Below, one piece after another: positions 43,961 through 53,331 of a DNA stretch of 64,000 bases (position 1 is its first letter; every line of letters begins with the position of its first letter). Source of the DNA: Clostridiales bacterium. Its GTDB lineage: Bacteria; Bacillota; Clostridia; Oscillospirales; CAG-272. Both the position numbers and the translations under genes were made by a program. The notes below the pieces were generated by a model. The model ran no database searches. It worked only from the letters and a program-made list of their open reading frames with translations, and had not been told where the DNA came from. Location: contig DPGK01000029.1 in the NCBI GenBank assembly GCA_003523225.1, positions 129,175-193,174 of the forward strand, read 5' to 3'.

Positions 43961-44695
43961 ATGGATGATTACGAAGAGCTTAAAAAAATAATTGACGGGG
44001 CGTCGGATATTGTGTTTTTCGGCGGCGCGGGGGTCTCGACCGAGAGCGGCATACCCGATTTTCGCGGAGCGGGTGGACTTTATCTCGGCGAGGAGGATGA
44101 CGGAGTGCCGCCCGAAGAAAAGCTGCATATAAGATATTTTCTCAGAAATCCGGAGGGATTTTATCGGTACTACCGCCGTCATATGCTTTATCCCGAGGCG
44201 CAGCCGAACGCGGCTCATCTCGCCCTTGCCGCGCTTGAGCGCGCAGGCAAGCTGAGCACCGTTATTACGCAGAATATTGACGGGCTGCATCAGCGCGCCG
44301 GGTCGTCGAATGTGATAGAGCTGCACGGCTCAACACTGCGAAATTACTGCGTCAGGTGCGGAAAAAAATACGGTGTTGATTATATTCTGGACAGCACGGG
44401 CGTGCCAAGGTGCAGTGAGTGCGGAGGTATCGTCCGCCCGGACGTTGTCCTTTACGGCGAGGGGCTGGACGGCAGCGTGTTTGCGGACGCCGAGGAAGCG
44501 ATAGCCAATGCTGACGTACTTATTGTCGGCGGCACGTCGCTGACGGTCAATCCCGCCGCGTCGCTTGTTGATTACTATTGCGGGGAGCACCTGATAATAA
44601 TCAACCAGACTCCCACGCCTTACGACTGCTTTGCGGAAATGATAATCCGCGACCCGATTGGCACGGTCATGGACAGTATTGCCGAGGACATATAA
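43961..44695 (+). CDS. NAD-dependent protein deacylase, Sir2 family
   Basis: A 244-aa sirtuin that removes acyl groups from lysine using NAD. The NAD site is GGAGVSTESGIPDFRGAGGL, and the catalytic region is TQNIDGLHQRAGSSNVIELHGS with the active His. The zinc site is C-x2-C ... C-x2-C (YCVRCGKK and RCSECGG). GGTSLTVNPAASLV completes the fold. The bacterial CobB-like length is normal. It follows vanW by 48 bases and precedes the purine operon promoter. Confidence 0.92.
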   Translation: MDDYEELKKIIDGASDIVFFGGAGVSTESGIPDFRGAGGLYLGEEDDGVPPEEKLHIRYFLRNPEGFYRYYRRHMLYPEAQPNAAHLALAALERAGKLSTVITQNIDGLHQRAGSSNVIELHGSTLRNYCVRCGKKYGVDYILDSTGVPRCSECGGIVRPDVVLYGEGLDGSVFADAEEAIANADVLIVGGTSLTVNPAASLVDYYCGEHLIIINQTPTPYDCFAEMIIRDPIGTVMDSIAEDI

Positions 44696-44756
44696 GCGCG
44701 ATCCGGAATAAACGTAAGCGCCGACGGCTATGGCGGCAAAAATTCAAAATTTGCTC

Positions 44757-44785
44757 TTGACTTTTTTCGCGGATTATGGTATCAT
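44757..44785 (+). promoter_or_regulatory. Sigma-A promoter of the purine operon
   Basis: TTGACT (44757-44762), 17 bases, TATCAT (44780-44785). It lies just before the riboswitch aptamer. Confidence 0.8.
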
Positions 44786-44810
44786 ATAAACGTACTTAAT
44801 GAATACAGTG

Positions 44811-44884
44811 TCCTTTGCGACTGACGGAATTAGTGGAGTTATACCACGGAGAAACAAAGGATATCAAATGCCGACCGTCTGGGC
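44811..44884 (+). ncRNA. ZTP (pfl) riboswitch aptamer
   Basis: A 7-base P1 (44811-44817 with 44855-44861) encloses the conserved CGACTGACGG strand, a P2 hairpin (GTGG/CCAC, 44833-44836 with 44844-44847) and an ACCACGGAGAA strand. A short linker leads to CCGACCGTCTGGGC, the 3' signature of the pfl/ZTP motif. ZTP riboswitches turn on purine and folate genes when ZMP/ZTP builds up, that is, when 10-formyl-THF runs short. The purE-purC operon behind it and the overlapping terminator both fit. No covariance search was possible. Confidence 0.8.
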
Positions 44885-44916
44885 GCACCTACCGCATCAG
44901 GTAAGTGCGCCTTTTT
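44882..44916 (+). terminator. Riboswitch expression platform (intrinsic terminator)
   Basis: GGCGCAC (44882-44888) pairs with GTGCGCC (44905-44911). Inside is a further TACC/GGTA helix, and five T follow. The first bases of its 5' arm are the last bases of the conserved aptamer strand, so ligand binding and termination exclude each other. Confidence 0.85.
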
Positions 44917-44960
44917 GAATTTTGAAGCTATGCCTGGAAACGGTTTTACTCACTCATCAT

Positions 44961-45010
44961 CGGCGCTTTGCGCCGGGGCTGACTGTATGCCGTCAAAAAG
45001 CAAAGCGCCG
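44961..45010 (+). repeat. Alternative hairpins upstream of purE
   Basis: The arm CGGCGCTTTGC (44961-44971) pairs perfectly with GCAAAGCGCCG (45000-45010). The same arm can instead fold locally as CGGCG/CGCCG (44961-44965 with 44971-44975). The downstream arm ends about 10 bases before the purE ribosome site. Confidence 0.6.
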
Positions 45011-45034
45011 GAACAGAAAGGAAGGGTCATTAAA

Positions 45035-45529
45035 ATGAAAAAGATCGCAGTAATCATGGGCAGTGACAGCGATATGCCGGTAGTTGAGAAAGCCATCGGT
45101 GTGCTTGAGAGGTTCGGAGTGCCGTATGAGGTCCATGTGTTTTCCGCCCACCGCACGCCTGCCGAGGCGGCGGAGTTCAGCGCGTCTGCGCGCAGTCGCG
45201 GTTTCGGGGCAATAATTGCCGCCGCAGGAATGGCGGCTCATCTTGCGGGTGCAATAGCCGCAAAAACAACGCTTCCCGTAGTCGGAATACCTGTAGCCTC
45301 AGCAGGGCTTGGCGGTATTGACGCGCTTCTTTCCACTGTACAGATGCCATCCGGGATACCCGTGGCGACTGTTGCCGTGAACGGAGCTGCCAATGCCGCC
45401 CTTTTATGTATTCAGATGCTTGCGATCGAGGACGCAGCTCTTGCCGCGGCGCTTGAAGAAAAGCGGGGATCCGACCGCCGTGCGGTGCTTGAAAAAAACG
45501 CCGCGGTGGAGGAAAAATTCAATAAATAA
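45035..45529 (+). CDS. purE: PurE, 5-(carboxyamino)imidazole ribonucleotide mutase
   Basis: A 164-aa enzyme of the class I type that forms CAIR from N5-CAIR in purine synthesis. Motifs are [39 protein letters not shown] and [16 protein letters not shown]. The start at 45035 has an AAAGGAAGGG site. An upstream in-frame ATG at 44915 sits on the riboswitch terminator and is not credible. purK is absent from the operon, so either purK lies elsewhere or AIR carboxylation proceeds without it. Confidence 0.93.
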   Translation: MKKIAVIMGSDSDMPVVEKAIGVLERFGVPYEVHVFSAHRTPAEAAEFSASARSRGFGAIIAAAGMAAHLAGAIAAKTTLPVVGIPVASAGLGGIDALLSTVQMPSGIPVATVAVNGAANAALLCIQMLAIEDAALAAALEEKRGSDRRAVLEKNAAVEEKFNK

Positions 45530-45598
45530 AGTAACCGACGTTTGGACCTATAAATTAAATCAGAACAGATTTTCAAAACAAAGAGAGGAACACTTAAA

Positions 45599-46318
45599 AT
45601 GAAAAAATGCGAGCAGCTTTACGAGGGAAAAGCCAAAAGAGTTTTTGCCACCGAGGACAAGGACTACGTTATCGTATCATATAAGGATGACGCCACCGCC
45701 TTTGACGGGCTTAAAAAGGGCGTTATCGACGGCAAGGGTGTTGTGAACAACCGTATGTCAAATCACCTTATGAAATATCTTGAAGAAAACGGCGTTCCCA
45801 CCCACTTCGTCGAGGAGCTTTCGGAGCGTGAGACGCTTGTCCGTCATGTGGAGATAGTGCCGCTCGAGGTGATCGTTCGCAATATTGCCGCCGGCTCCTT
45901 CTCAAAGCGCTATGGAGTTGAGGAGGGTGTGGTGTTTGCCTCTCCCACTATCGAATTTTCCTACAAGAACGACGACCTGCATGACCCGCTGCTCAACTCC
46001 TACCACGCGCTGGCTCTGGGGCTTGCGACAAAGGAGGAGATCGACACGATAAAGGACATGGCGTTCAGAATAAACGCACTGCTGAAGGATTATTTCCTCA
46101 AGCTCAACATCAAGCTCGTTGACTTCAAGCTCGAGTTCGGTCGCACCTCAGACGGCAGGATAATCCTTGCCGACGAGATATCTCCCGATACCTGCCGCTT
46201 CTGGGACGCCACAACAAACATGAAGCTGGATAAGGACCGTTTCCGCCGTGATCTGGGCGGAGTTGAGGACGCATACCGCGAAATGATGACCCGCGTTTTC
46301 GGAGAAAACAATGGCTGA
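45599..46318 (+). CDS. purC: PurC, SAICAR synthetase
   Basis: A 239-aa ligase joining CAIR and aspartate. The first residues [20 protein letters not shown] and the motifs [27 protein letters not shown] and [14 protein letters not shown] are all present. Length is standard. An AGAGAGGAA site precedes the ATG. It overlaps purF by 8 bases. Confidence 0.95.
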   Translation: MKKCEQLYEGKAKRVFATEDKDYVIVSYKDDATAFDGLKKGVIDGKGVVNNRMSNHLMKYLEENGVPTHFVEELSERETLVRHVEIVPLEVIVRNIAAGSFSKRYGVEEGVVFASPTIEFSYKNDDLHDPLLNSYHALALGLATKEEIDTIKDMAFRINALLKDYFLKLNIKLVDFKLEFGRTSDGRIILADEISPDTCRFWDATTNMKLDKDRFRRDLGGVEDAYREMMTRVFGENNG

Positions 46319-47756
46319 TCTGAGAGAAGAATGCGGCGTATTCGGAATATTCTCCGATAAGGTAACTGACCTTGCGATGGACTGCTATTACGGGCTTTTC
46401 TCCCTCCAGCACCGAGGACAGGAAAGCTGTGGGATCGTTGTGAACGACGACGGGCTTTTCCATTCCTATAAGGACGAGGGGCTGGTGGGAAAGGTGTTTA
46501 CCCCGGATGTGCTTTCATCGCTCGGAAACGGAAAAATGGCTATCGGACACGTTCGCTACGGCACCACCGGAGGCGGCGGAAGAATCAACGCACAGCCCAT
46601 TGTTGTGAACCACATCAAGGGACGCATGGCTCTGGCGCACAACGGAAATCTTGTAAACTCATACGAGCTTCGCTCAGAGCTTGAGCTGCACGGTGCAATT
46701 TTTCACACGACCAGTGACACTGAGGTCATATCCTACATTATCACTCAGGAACGTCTGAATTCACGTTCGATACAGGAAGCGGTGGCGCGTGCAATGAAGC
46801 GCATACGCGGCGCGTACTCGCTTGTTATAATGTCCCCTTCAAAGCTCATCGCTGTGCGTGACCCGAACGGCTTCCGCCCGCTCTGCTTCGGCAAAAAGCC
46901 GGACGGCAGCTACGTGGTTGCCTCCGAAAGCTGTGCGCTTGACTCGATTGGCGCGGAGTTTATACGTGACGTCATGCCGGGTGAGATACTTGTCTTTACC
47001 GACAGCGGAGTGGAGTCGATAACAGACTCCTGCGGACTTTGCCGTCCCTCGCCCTGCATTTTTGAGTACATTTATTTTTCAAGACCCGATTCTGTCATTG
47101 ACGGACACTCGGTTCACACCTGCCGCCTGCGTGCGGGCGAGCTGCTTGCCGAGGAGCTTCCGGTCGAGGCGGATGTGGTTATAGGAGTTCCTGATTCCGG
47201 TCTTGACGCGGCAATAGGCTATTCGCGCAGATCCGGAATACCGTATGAGCTCGGATTCATCAAAAACAAATATATAGGACGCACATTTATTTCACCGGGA
47301 CAGTCGGCGCGGCAGGACGGAGTAAAGATCAAGCTCAACCCCATTGCCGGAGTTGTGCGCGATAAGAGAGTGGTGCTGGTTGACGACTCCATCGTGCGCG
47401 GCACTACAAGCGGAAGAATAGTAAAGCTTTTGCGTGACGCCGGGGCAAAAGAGGTGCATCTGCGCGTTTCCGCGCCGCCGTTTCTCAACCCCTGCTATTA
47501 CGGCACCGACATTGACTCGCGTGACAGTCTTATTGCCTGCCACTGCACCATTGATGAGATAAGAAAACGTGTGGGAGCGGATACTCTTGCATACCTCAGC
47601 CTTGAAAACCTGCCGCGTATGCTTGGTGAAAACGGCGAGTGCGGCTTATGCGATGCCTGCTTCAGCGGATGCTATCCTACCGAGACACCCACAAAGACGC
47701 ATAAAAACCGTTTTGAACAAAAGATTTCAGAAAAGAGGAAGGGCGAAGATGAATAA
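46311..47756 (+). CDS. purF: PurF, amidophosphoribosyltransferase
   Basis: A 481-aa enzyme making phosphoribosylamine from PRPP and glutamine, the committed step. A short propeptide (MADLREE) precedes the catalytic Cys8 of CGVFGIFS. The glutaminase domain has HRGQESCGI and GHVRYGTTG. The PRPP-binding loop is [14 protein letters not shown]. Cysteines near the C-terminus ([13 protein letters not shown]) fit an iron-sulfur-cluster form as in Bacillus. It overlaps purC and purM by 8 bases each, so translation is coupled. Confidence 0.95.
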   Translation: MADLREECGVFGIFSDKVTDLAMDCYYGLFSLQHRGQESCGIVVNDDGLFHSYKDEGLVGKVFTPDVLSSLGNGKMAIGHVRYGTTGGGGRINAQPIVVNHIKGRMALAHNGNLVNSYELRSELELHGAIFHTTSDTEVISYIITQERLNSRSIQEAVARAMKRIRGAYSLVIMSPSKLIAVRDPNGFRPLCFGKKPDGSYVVASESCALDSIGAEFIRDVMPGEILVFTDSGVESITDSCGLCRPSPCIFEYIYFSRPDSVIDGHSVHTCRLRAGELLAEELPVEADVVIGVPDSGLDAAIGYSRRSGIPYELGFIKNKYIGRTFISPGQSARQDGVKIKLNPIAGVVRDKRVVLVDDSIVRGTTSGRIVKLLRDAGAKEVHLRVSAPPFLNPCYYGTDIDSRDSLIACHCTIDEIRKRVGADTLAYLSLENLPRMLGENGECGLCDACFSGCYPTETPTKTHKNRFEQKISEKRKGEDE

Positions 47757-48792
47757 CAGCTACAGTAAAAGCTATGCCGCGGCGGGAGTCGACATCACTG
47801 CCGGATATCGCGCCGTGGAGCTTATGAAGGCGCATATCGCGCGTACAATGACGTCGGGTGTGTGCTCGGACGTCGGTGGATTTGGCGGACTTTTTGAGCT
47901 TGACCTTGCCGGGATCGAAAAACCGGTGCTGGTCAGTGGCACCGACGGTGTCGGCACAAAGCTGAAGCTTGCGTTTCTTCAGGACAAGCATGACACTGTC
48001 GGTATCGACTGCGTGGCAATGTGCGTAAATGACGTTATCTGCTGCGGCGCAAGACCTTTGTTTTTCCTTGATTACATCGCCTGCGGCAAAAATGTTCCCG
48101 AAAAGATCGCGGCTATCGTTGCGGGCGTCGCCGAGGGCTGTGTGCAGAGCGGAGCGGCGCTCATCGGCGGAGAGACGGCTGAAATGCCCGGGTTCTATCC
48201 GGAGGACGAATACGACCTTGCCGGTTTTGCGGTCGGCGTGGTTGACAAGAATAAAATCCTCCGTCCCGAAACGGTAAAGGCAGGAGACGCCGTCATCGCG
48301 CTGCCCTCAAGCGGAGTGCATTCAAACGGATTTTCGCTTGTGCGCAAGGTGTTCGGAGTAGGTGAGCGCGATATCTCCGCTCCGCTTGCAGAGCTGGACG
48401 GCAGATCGGTGGGAGAGACGCTGCTCACGCCGACAAAGATCTATGTAAAGCCGATACTTGCCCTGCTTGATTCGGGGGTTTCGGTGCGTTCGATCTCACA
48501 CATCACCGGCGGCGGCTTTTACGAAAATATTCCGAGAAGTCTCCCGGCGGGACTTTGCGCAAGAATTGAGCGCGCCTGCCTCAGAACTCCTCCGATATTC
48601 GACCTCATTGCAAGGACGGGCAACATTCCGGAGCGAGATATGTTCAACACCTTCAATATGGGGGTCGGAATGAGCGTTATTGTCAGCAGTCAGGACGCCG
48701 AACGTGCGGTAGAGGTCCTGCGCGGCGCAGGAGAGGAGGCCTACATCATGGGCGAAATAATCAACGGCGAAGCGGGCGTGCTTTTATGCTGA
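47749..48792 (+). CDS. purM: PurM, AIR synthetase
   Basis: A 347-aa enzyme that closes the imidazole ring of FGAM to AIR. Motifs are [65 protein letters not shown] and [13 protein letters not shown]. The start at 47749 is preferred because it has GAGGAAGG upstream and overlaps the purF stop by 8 bases. The longer open frame runs through purF. It overlaps the transporter gene by 7 bases. Confidence 0.95.
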   Translation: MNNSYSKSYAAAGVDITAGYRAVELMKAHIARTMTSGVCSDVGGFGGLFELDLAGIEKPVLVSGTDGVGTKLKLAFLQDKHDTVGIDCVAMCVNDVICCGARPLFFLDYIACGKNVPEKIAAIVAGVAEGCVQSGAALIGGETAEMPGFYPEDEYDLAGFAVGVVDKNKILRPETVKAGDAVIALPSSGVHSNGFSLVRKVFGVGERDISAPLAELDGRSVGETLLTPTKIYVKPILALLDSGVSVRSISHITGGGFYENIPRSLPAGLCARIERACLRTPPIFDLIARTGNIPERDMFNTFNMGVGMSVIVSSQDAERAVEVLRGAGEEAYIMGEIINGEAGVLLC

Positions 48793-49430
48793 TCCGCGAG
48801 GCGGTAAAGGGAGTGCTTGCCGGACTTTGCGTGTCGATCGGCGGCTGTGTTTTTCTTGCGTGTGACAACAAAGTCGTGGGCGCTTTTCTGTTCAGTGTGG
48901 CGCTGCTTACGATCTGTTATTTCGGATTTTCGCTGTATACCGGAAAGATAGGGTATATTGTGGAGAGTCACTCCGGACGCGACATAGCCGCGCTCGTTTC
49001 CGGACTTGCCGGGAATCTTGCGGGTTGTGCGGCTTTCGGTCTGCTTGCCCGCGCGGGGCTGACGTCCCTTGCCGGGCGTGCAGAGGAGCTTTGCGACGCA
49101 AAGCTGACGCAGACAGTGCCGCAGGCTCTTATACGTGCCTTTTTCTGCGGCGTCCTGATGTATGCCGCGGTATGGATATTCAAAAGCCGCGGTTCGGCAG
49201 CCGGAATTTTCGTGTGTATTCCGACATTTATTCTGAGCGGATTTGAACATTCGGTGGCAGATGCCTTTTACTTCTCGGCGGCGGCTGAATTCAGTGCGCG
49301 CAGTGCTTTGTATGTTTTTCTCATCATCGTCGGAAATACGCTGGGCGGATGCTTCATTCCGTGTCTTGAAAAGCTGACAAGGGAGCGCGGCGGCGAGCCG
49401 AAAGCTCAAAAAAAGCCTCAAAACCGTTGA
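48786..49430 (+). CDS. Formate/nitrite transporter family channel
   Basis: A 214-aa FNT-type pentameric channel subunit, shorter than FocA (about 280 aa). It has about six hydrophobic helices, with [19 protein letters not shown] at the start, [10 protein letters not shown], and [19 protein letters not shown], where the central pore histidine of the family is expected. [12 protein letters not shown] closes the fold. It is translationally coupled to purM by overlap and is followed after 21 bases by purN. With fhs at the operon end, formate is the likely cargo; direction (uptake or release) is not given by the sequence. Confidence 0.87.
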   Translation: MLIREAVKGVLAGLCVSIGGCVFLACDNKVVGAFLFSVALLTICYFGFSLYTGKIGYIVESHSGRDIAALVSGLAGNLAGCAAFGLLARAGLTSLAGRAEELCDAKLTQTVPQALIRAFFCGVLMYAAVWIFKSRGSAAGIFVCIPTFILSGFEHSVADAFYFSAAAEFSARSALYVFLIIVGNTLGGCFIPCLEKLTRERGGEPKAQKKPQNR

Positions 49431-49451
49431 AAGCTGAAAGGGGTCAAAACA

Positions 49452-50072
49452 ATGGATAAAACCAGAATTGCCGTGCTCGTTTCGGGCGGCGGCACTAACC
49501 TTCAGGCGCTGATAGACGCCGAAAAAAGCGGAGTGCTCAAAAGCGGCGAGATCGTGCTGGTGCTTTCAAACAAGCCGGGCGCTTACGCACTGAAAAGAGC
49601 GGCTGACGCTGGGATCAGAACGGAAACAGTCGAAAAAAAGGACTTTTCCGACCGTGCGGCTTTTGAATCGGAGATCATTTCCCGCCTTGAGCAAAGCGAC
49701 GCGGAGCTGATAATACTTGCGGGCTTTATGTGTATTCTGAGTGCGGATTTTACCGCGCGATATCCCAAAAGAATCATTAACGTACACCCATCCCTTATTC
49801 CGTCCTTCTGCGGAGAGGGATTTTACGGTCTGCGCGTGCATGAGGCGGCGCTTGAGCGCGGAGTCAGAGTGACGGGCGCAACCGTGCATTATGTCAATGA
49901 AATAACCGACGGCGGGGAGATCATATTGCAAAAAGCAGTTGAAGTAAAGGAAGGGGACACCCCCGAGATACTCCAGCGCCGTGTGATGGAGGAAGCCGAG
50001 TGGCTTCTGCTCCCGCGCGCCGCCGAGCTTGTCTCACAAAGAATAATCAGGGAAAAGGAAGTATTGGCATGA
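49452..50072 (+). CDS. purN: PurN, GAR transformylase
   Basis: A 206-aa enzyme that formylates GAR with 10-formyl-THF. Motifs are IAVLVSGGGTNLQALIDA, LILAGFMCILSADF, NVHPSLIPSF and the catalytic-domain VTGATVHYVNEITDGGEII. Normal length. The stop codon overlaps the next ATG as ATGA. Confidence 0.95.
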   Translation: MDKTRIAVLVSGGGTNLQALIDAEKSGVLKSGEIVLVLSNKPGAYALKRAADAGIRTETVEKKDFSDRAAFESEIISRLEQSDAELIILAGFMCILSADFTARYPKRIINVHPSLIPSFCGEGFYGLRVHEAALERGVRVTGATVHYVNEITDGGEIILQKAVEVKEGDTPEILQRRVMEEAEWLLLPRAAELVSQRIIREKEVLA

Positions 50073-50800
50073 ATATCTACGAAGTAACACCTGTAAGCGA
50101 AAGGCTTGTGGGTAATCCGTATGTCGGGCGCGGCATCATCATCGGGATGACTCCGGATGCAAAAAAAGCAGCTGTTGCCTATTTCATTATGGGCAGGAGC
50201 GAAAACAGCCGCAACCGCGTTTTTGTACTTGAAAACGGAGAGGTGCGCACCGAGCCGTATGATCTCTCAAAGGTAGGAGATCCTTCTCTTATCATCTACC
50301 GTGCGGTGCGCTCCCACGGGAACCGGCTTATTGTCACCAACGGCGATCAGACCGATACGATCTGCGACGGTCTTACATCGGGCATCTCCTTCCGCGACGC
50401 ACTGGCAAAGCGCGCCTTTGAGCCTGACGCGCCCAACTTTACTCCAAGGATCAGCGGTATGCTTACATTTGAAAACGGCGGCTTTTCATATGAGATGAGT
50501 ATTCTCAAAAGCATCGACGCCGAGGGTAGCGATTGCGCCCGCTATACCTTTGATTACCCTGCAAAGCCGGGGCTTGGACATTTCATCCATACTTATGTTA
50601 CTGACGGCAACCCGCTCCCGACCTTCCAGGGCGAGCCGGAGCGCGTGGCTGTACCCGATGATATAGATGCGTTCTGCGCGGATATATGGAACAATCTTGA
50701 CGCAAACAACAGAATTTCGCTTTATGTCAGATACACAGATCTGACTGACGGAAGCATTGAGGAAAAAGTAATAAACAGAAACAAAGGAGTATCGGTGTAA
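50069..50800 (+). CDS. purO: IMP cyclohydrolase, PurO-like
   Basis: A 243-aa enzyme of the PurO/IMPCHase-like family (PF07826), which closes FAICAR to IMP. The family stretch GNPYVGRGIIIGMTPDAKKA, then YFIMGRSENSRNRVF and FTPRISGMLTF are visible. In most bacteria this step is the N-terminal half of PurH; here it is a stand-alone protein of the archaeal PurO kind. The start at 50069 overlaps the purN stop. The longer frame from 50000 has no support. Confidence 0.85.
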   Translation: MNIYEVTPVSERLVGNPYVGRGIIIGMTPDAKKAAVAYFIMGRSENSRNRVFVLENGEVRTEPYDLSKVGDPSLIIYRAVRSHGNRLIVTNGDQTDTICDGLTSGISFRDALAKRAFEPDAPNFTPRISGMLTFENGGFSYEMSILKSIDAEGSDCARYTFDYPAKPGLGHFIHTYVTDGNPLPTFQGEPERVAVPDDIDAFCADIWNNLDANNRISLYVRYTDLTDGSIEEKVINRNKGVSV

Positions 50801-50823
50801 AGAGGCAGGTCCTGTTTTACACT

Positions 50824-50849
50824 GCTGTTTGCGCCGAAGCTCAAACAGC
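50824..50849 (+). other. Intercistronic hairpin
   Basis: GCTGTTTG (50824-50831) pairs exactly with CAAACAGC (50842-50849) in the 65-base gap between the IMP cyclohydrolase and AICAR transformylase genes. No T run follows, so it is likely a processing or stability element. Confidence 0.55.
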
Positions 50850-50865
50850 CCGGAAAGGTATAATA

Positions 50866-52047
50866 ATGAAAGAATTTGAACTGAAATACGGATGCAACCC
50901 CAATCAGAAGCCCGCTCGCATTTATATGGAAAACGGAGAGCTTCCGATAAAAATACTCAACGGCAAGCCGGGGTATATAAATTTCCTTGACGCGCTGAAT
51001 TCATGGCAGCTTGTAAAGGAGCTTAAGGCGGCTCTCGGACTGCCCGCCGCCGCTTCCTTCAAGCATGTAAGCCCCACCTCGGCGGCGGTGGGAACTCCTC
51101 TTTCCGACAAGCTCAAAAGAGCCTGCTTTGCGGATGACATTCCGGGACTTGACAAGTCCCCAATCGCCTGCGCATATGCGCGCGCCAGAGGCACGGACCG
51201 TATGTGCTCTTTCGGAGACTGGGCGGCGCTTTCAGACGTCTGCGACGTTACTACAGCCCTTATGCTGAAGCGCGAGGTCTCGGACGGGATAATCGCACCC
51301 GGATACGAGCCTGAAGCGCTCGAAATTCTTAAAACCAAGAGGCGCGGCACATACAATATTGTCGAGATAGACCTGGACTATGTTCCCGACCCGATCGAAA
51401 GAAAGCAGGTCTTCGGGATCACCTTTGAACAGGGCAGAAACAATTTTGAGATAAACGAAGCGTTGCTTTCAAACGTCGTTACCGCCAATAAAGCCCTGAG
51501 CGATGAGGCAAAACGAGACCTTATCATTTCGCTCATTACGCTTAAATACACACAGTCCAATTCGGTCTGCTTTGCCTACGACGGTCAGGCGATAGGCGTC
51601 GGAGCCGGTCAGCAGTCAAGAATACACTGCACCCGTCTTGCGGGAGGCAAGGCTGACACATGGTTTTTGCGTCAGCATGAGAAGGTGCTGGATCTGCCCT
51701 TCCTGCCGACGCTCGGACGTGCTGACAGAGACAATGTTATCGACGGATATATCAATAAAAACGAAGAGGATGTCTGCGCCGACGGCGTATGGCAGAGATA
51801 TTTCAGCTTCCGCCCCGAACCGCTGAGCGACGCTGAGGCGAGGGAGTATATAGCTTCGATAAGCGGCGTTTCAATTGGCTCCGACGCCTTCTTCCCGTTC
51901 GGCGACAATATCGAGCGCGCCCACCTCAGCGGTGTTTCCTACATTGCCCAGCCCGGAGGTTCGATACGCGACGATCAGGTCATTGAGGTGTGCGATAAGT
52001 ACGGAATTGCAATGGCGTTTACCGGAATGAGACTTTTCCATCATTAA
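50866..52047 (+). CDS. purH: Stand-alone AICAR formyltransferase
   Basis: A 393-aa enzyme that formylates AICAR using 10-formyl-THF. It carries the AICARFT part of PurH only (PF01808): ELKYGCNPNQKPARIY, the catalytic-site SFKHVSPTSAAVG, YTQSNSVCFAYDGQAIGVGA and the end FPFGDNIERAHLSGVSYIAQ. The usual N-terminal MGS-like cyclohydrolase half is missing; its job is supplied by the gene directly upstream. An AAAGG site precedes the ATG. Confidence 0.92.
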   Translation: MKEFELKYGCNPNQKPARIYMENGELPIKILNGKPGYINFLDALNSWQLVKELKAALGLPAAASFKHVSPTSAAVGTPLSDKLKRACFADDIPGLDKSPIACAYARARGTDRMCSFGDWAALSDVCDVTTALMLKREVSDGIIAPGYEPEALEILKTKRRGTYNIVEIDLDYVPDPIERKQVFGITFEQGRNNFEINEALLSNVVTANKALSDEAKRDLIISLITLKYTQSNSVCFAYDGQAIGVGAGQQSRIHCTRLAGGKADTWFLRQHEKVLDLPFLPTLGRADRDNVIDGYINKNEEDVCADGVWQRYFSFRPEPLSDAEAREYIASISGVSIGSDAFFPFGDNIERAHLSGVSYIAQPGGSIRDDQVIEVCDKYGIAMAFTGMRLFHH

Positions 52048-52059
52048 GGAGATATCGGG

Positions 52060-53331
52060 ATGAGGATTCTTGTTGTAGGCGGCGGAGGGCGTGAGCACGC
52101 AATAATAAAAAAACTCCGTGAGAACCCCTGTGTTGATGAAATATATGCCCTGCCGGGTAACGGCGGCATCGCGGAATGCGCCGTCTGTGTGCCTGTCGGG
52201 GCAAAGGAGATCGACAAAATAGTTGATTTTGCCGTAAAAAACAAAATAGACTATGCGGTCGTGACTCCCGACGACCCGCTGGTGCTTGGTGCGGTCGATG
52301 CCATGAACGCTGTGGGCATTCCCTGCTTCGGACCGACAAAGGCAGCCGCGGCAATAGAGGGAAGCAAGGTATTCGCAAAAGATCTGATGAAGAAATACGG
52401 TATTCCGACTGCGGCTTACGAGGTTTTTGACACTCCCGTGGCGGCGCTGGAATACGTAAAGTGCGCGCCGCTGCCTACCGTTATCAAGGCGGACGGTCTG
52501 GCACTCGGCAAGGGCGTTATAATTGCCGAGACGCATGAGGCGGCTGAGGACGCTGTGCGCTCAATGATGGAGGACAGGGTATTCGGTGAAAGCGGAAGCC
52601 GGGTGGTCGTTGAGGAATTTCTGAGCGGTCCGGAGGTCTCGGTGCTTGCCTTTACCGACGGAAAAACCGTTGTTCCGATGGTGTCGTCGATGGATCATAA
52701 GCGCGCCTGCGACGGAGATATGGGTCCGAACACCGGAGGCATGGGAACGGTAGCTCCGAATCCTTATTATACTCCGGATATCGCGCGTCAGTGCATGGAT
52801 GAGATCTTTATCCCCACCGTGCGCGCCATGAACGCAGAAGGACGCACCTTCCGCGGCTGTTTGTACTTCGGACTTATGCTTACCGCCGACGGACCGCGTG
52901 TGATAGAGTACAATTGCCGCTTTGGCGACCCCGAAACTCAGGTGGTGCTTCCGCTGCTCGATAGTGACCTTCTGACCATCATGCAGGCAACGACAAACGG
53001 GACTCTCAGCGCCGACATGGTAAGGTTTTCGGACAGATCGGCTTGCTGCGTGGTCATGGCGTCAAAGGGTTATCCCGTAAAATATGAGACCGGATATGAG
53101 ATCACACTTCCGGATGCTCCCGAGGGGGAGATATATGTCGCCGGGGCAAAGCTCGAGGACGGCAGACTTAAGACCTCGGGCGGTCGCGTGCTGGGAGCAG
53201 TCGCCGTTGCAGAGTCACTTGAGAAAGCGGTTGACGGCGCGTACCGCCTTGCCGATAAAATACATTTTGAAAACGCATATTTACGCCGTGATATAGGCAG
53301 ACGCGCAATTGCTGCCGGAAGGGAAAGCTGA
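52060..53331 (+). CDS. purD: PurD, GAR synthetase
   Basis: A 423-aa ATP-grasp ligase joining phosphoribosylamine and glycine. Motifs are VVGGGGREHAIIKKL, VVTPDDPLVLG, TVIKADGLALGKGVIIAE and EYNCRFGDPETQVVLP. AAGGAGAT lies just upstream of the ATG. The stop overlaps the purL start by one base (TGATG). Confidence 0.95.
   Translation: MRILVVGGGGREHAIIKKLRENPCVDEIYALPGNGGIAECAVCVPVGAKEIDKIVDFAVKNKIDYAVVTPDDPLVLGAVDAMNAVGIPCFGPTKAAAAIEGSKVFAKDLMKKYGIPTAAYEVFDTPVAALEYVKCAPLPTVIKADGLALGKGVIIAETHEAAEDAVRSMMEDRVFGESGSRVVVEEFLSGPEVSVLAFTDGKTVVPMVSSMDHKRACDGDMGPNTGGMGTVAPNPYYTPDIARQCMDEIFIPTVRAMNAEGRTFRGCLYFGLMLTADGPRVIEYNCRFGDPETQVVLPLLDSDLLTIMQATTNGTLSADMVRFSDRSACCVVMASKGYPVKYETGYEITLPDAPEGEIYVAGAKLEDGRLKTSGGRVLGAVAVAESLEKAVDGAYRLADKIHFENAYLRRDIGRRAIAAGRES

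Noticed and set aside
44811..44884. Guanine (purine) or THF riboswitch upstream of purE
   Set aside because: The guanine aptamer core and kissing loops are absent, and the THF consensus does not fit. The CCGACCGTCTGGGC strand with the P1/P2 layout fits ZTP instead.
44915..45034. Upstream in-frame start of purE
   Set aside because: This 40-codon extension begins on the riboswitch terminator and has no ribosome site. PurE length is normal from 45035.
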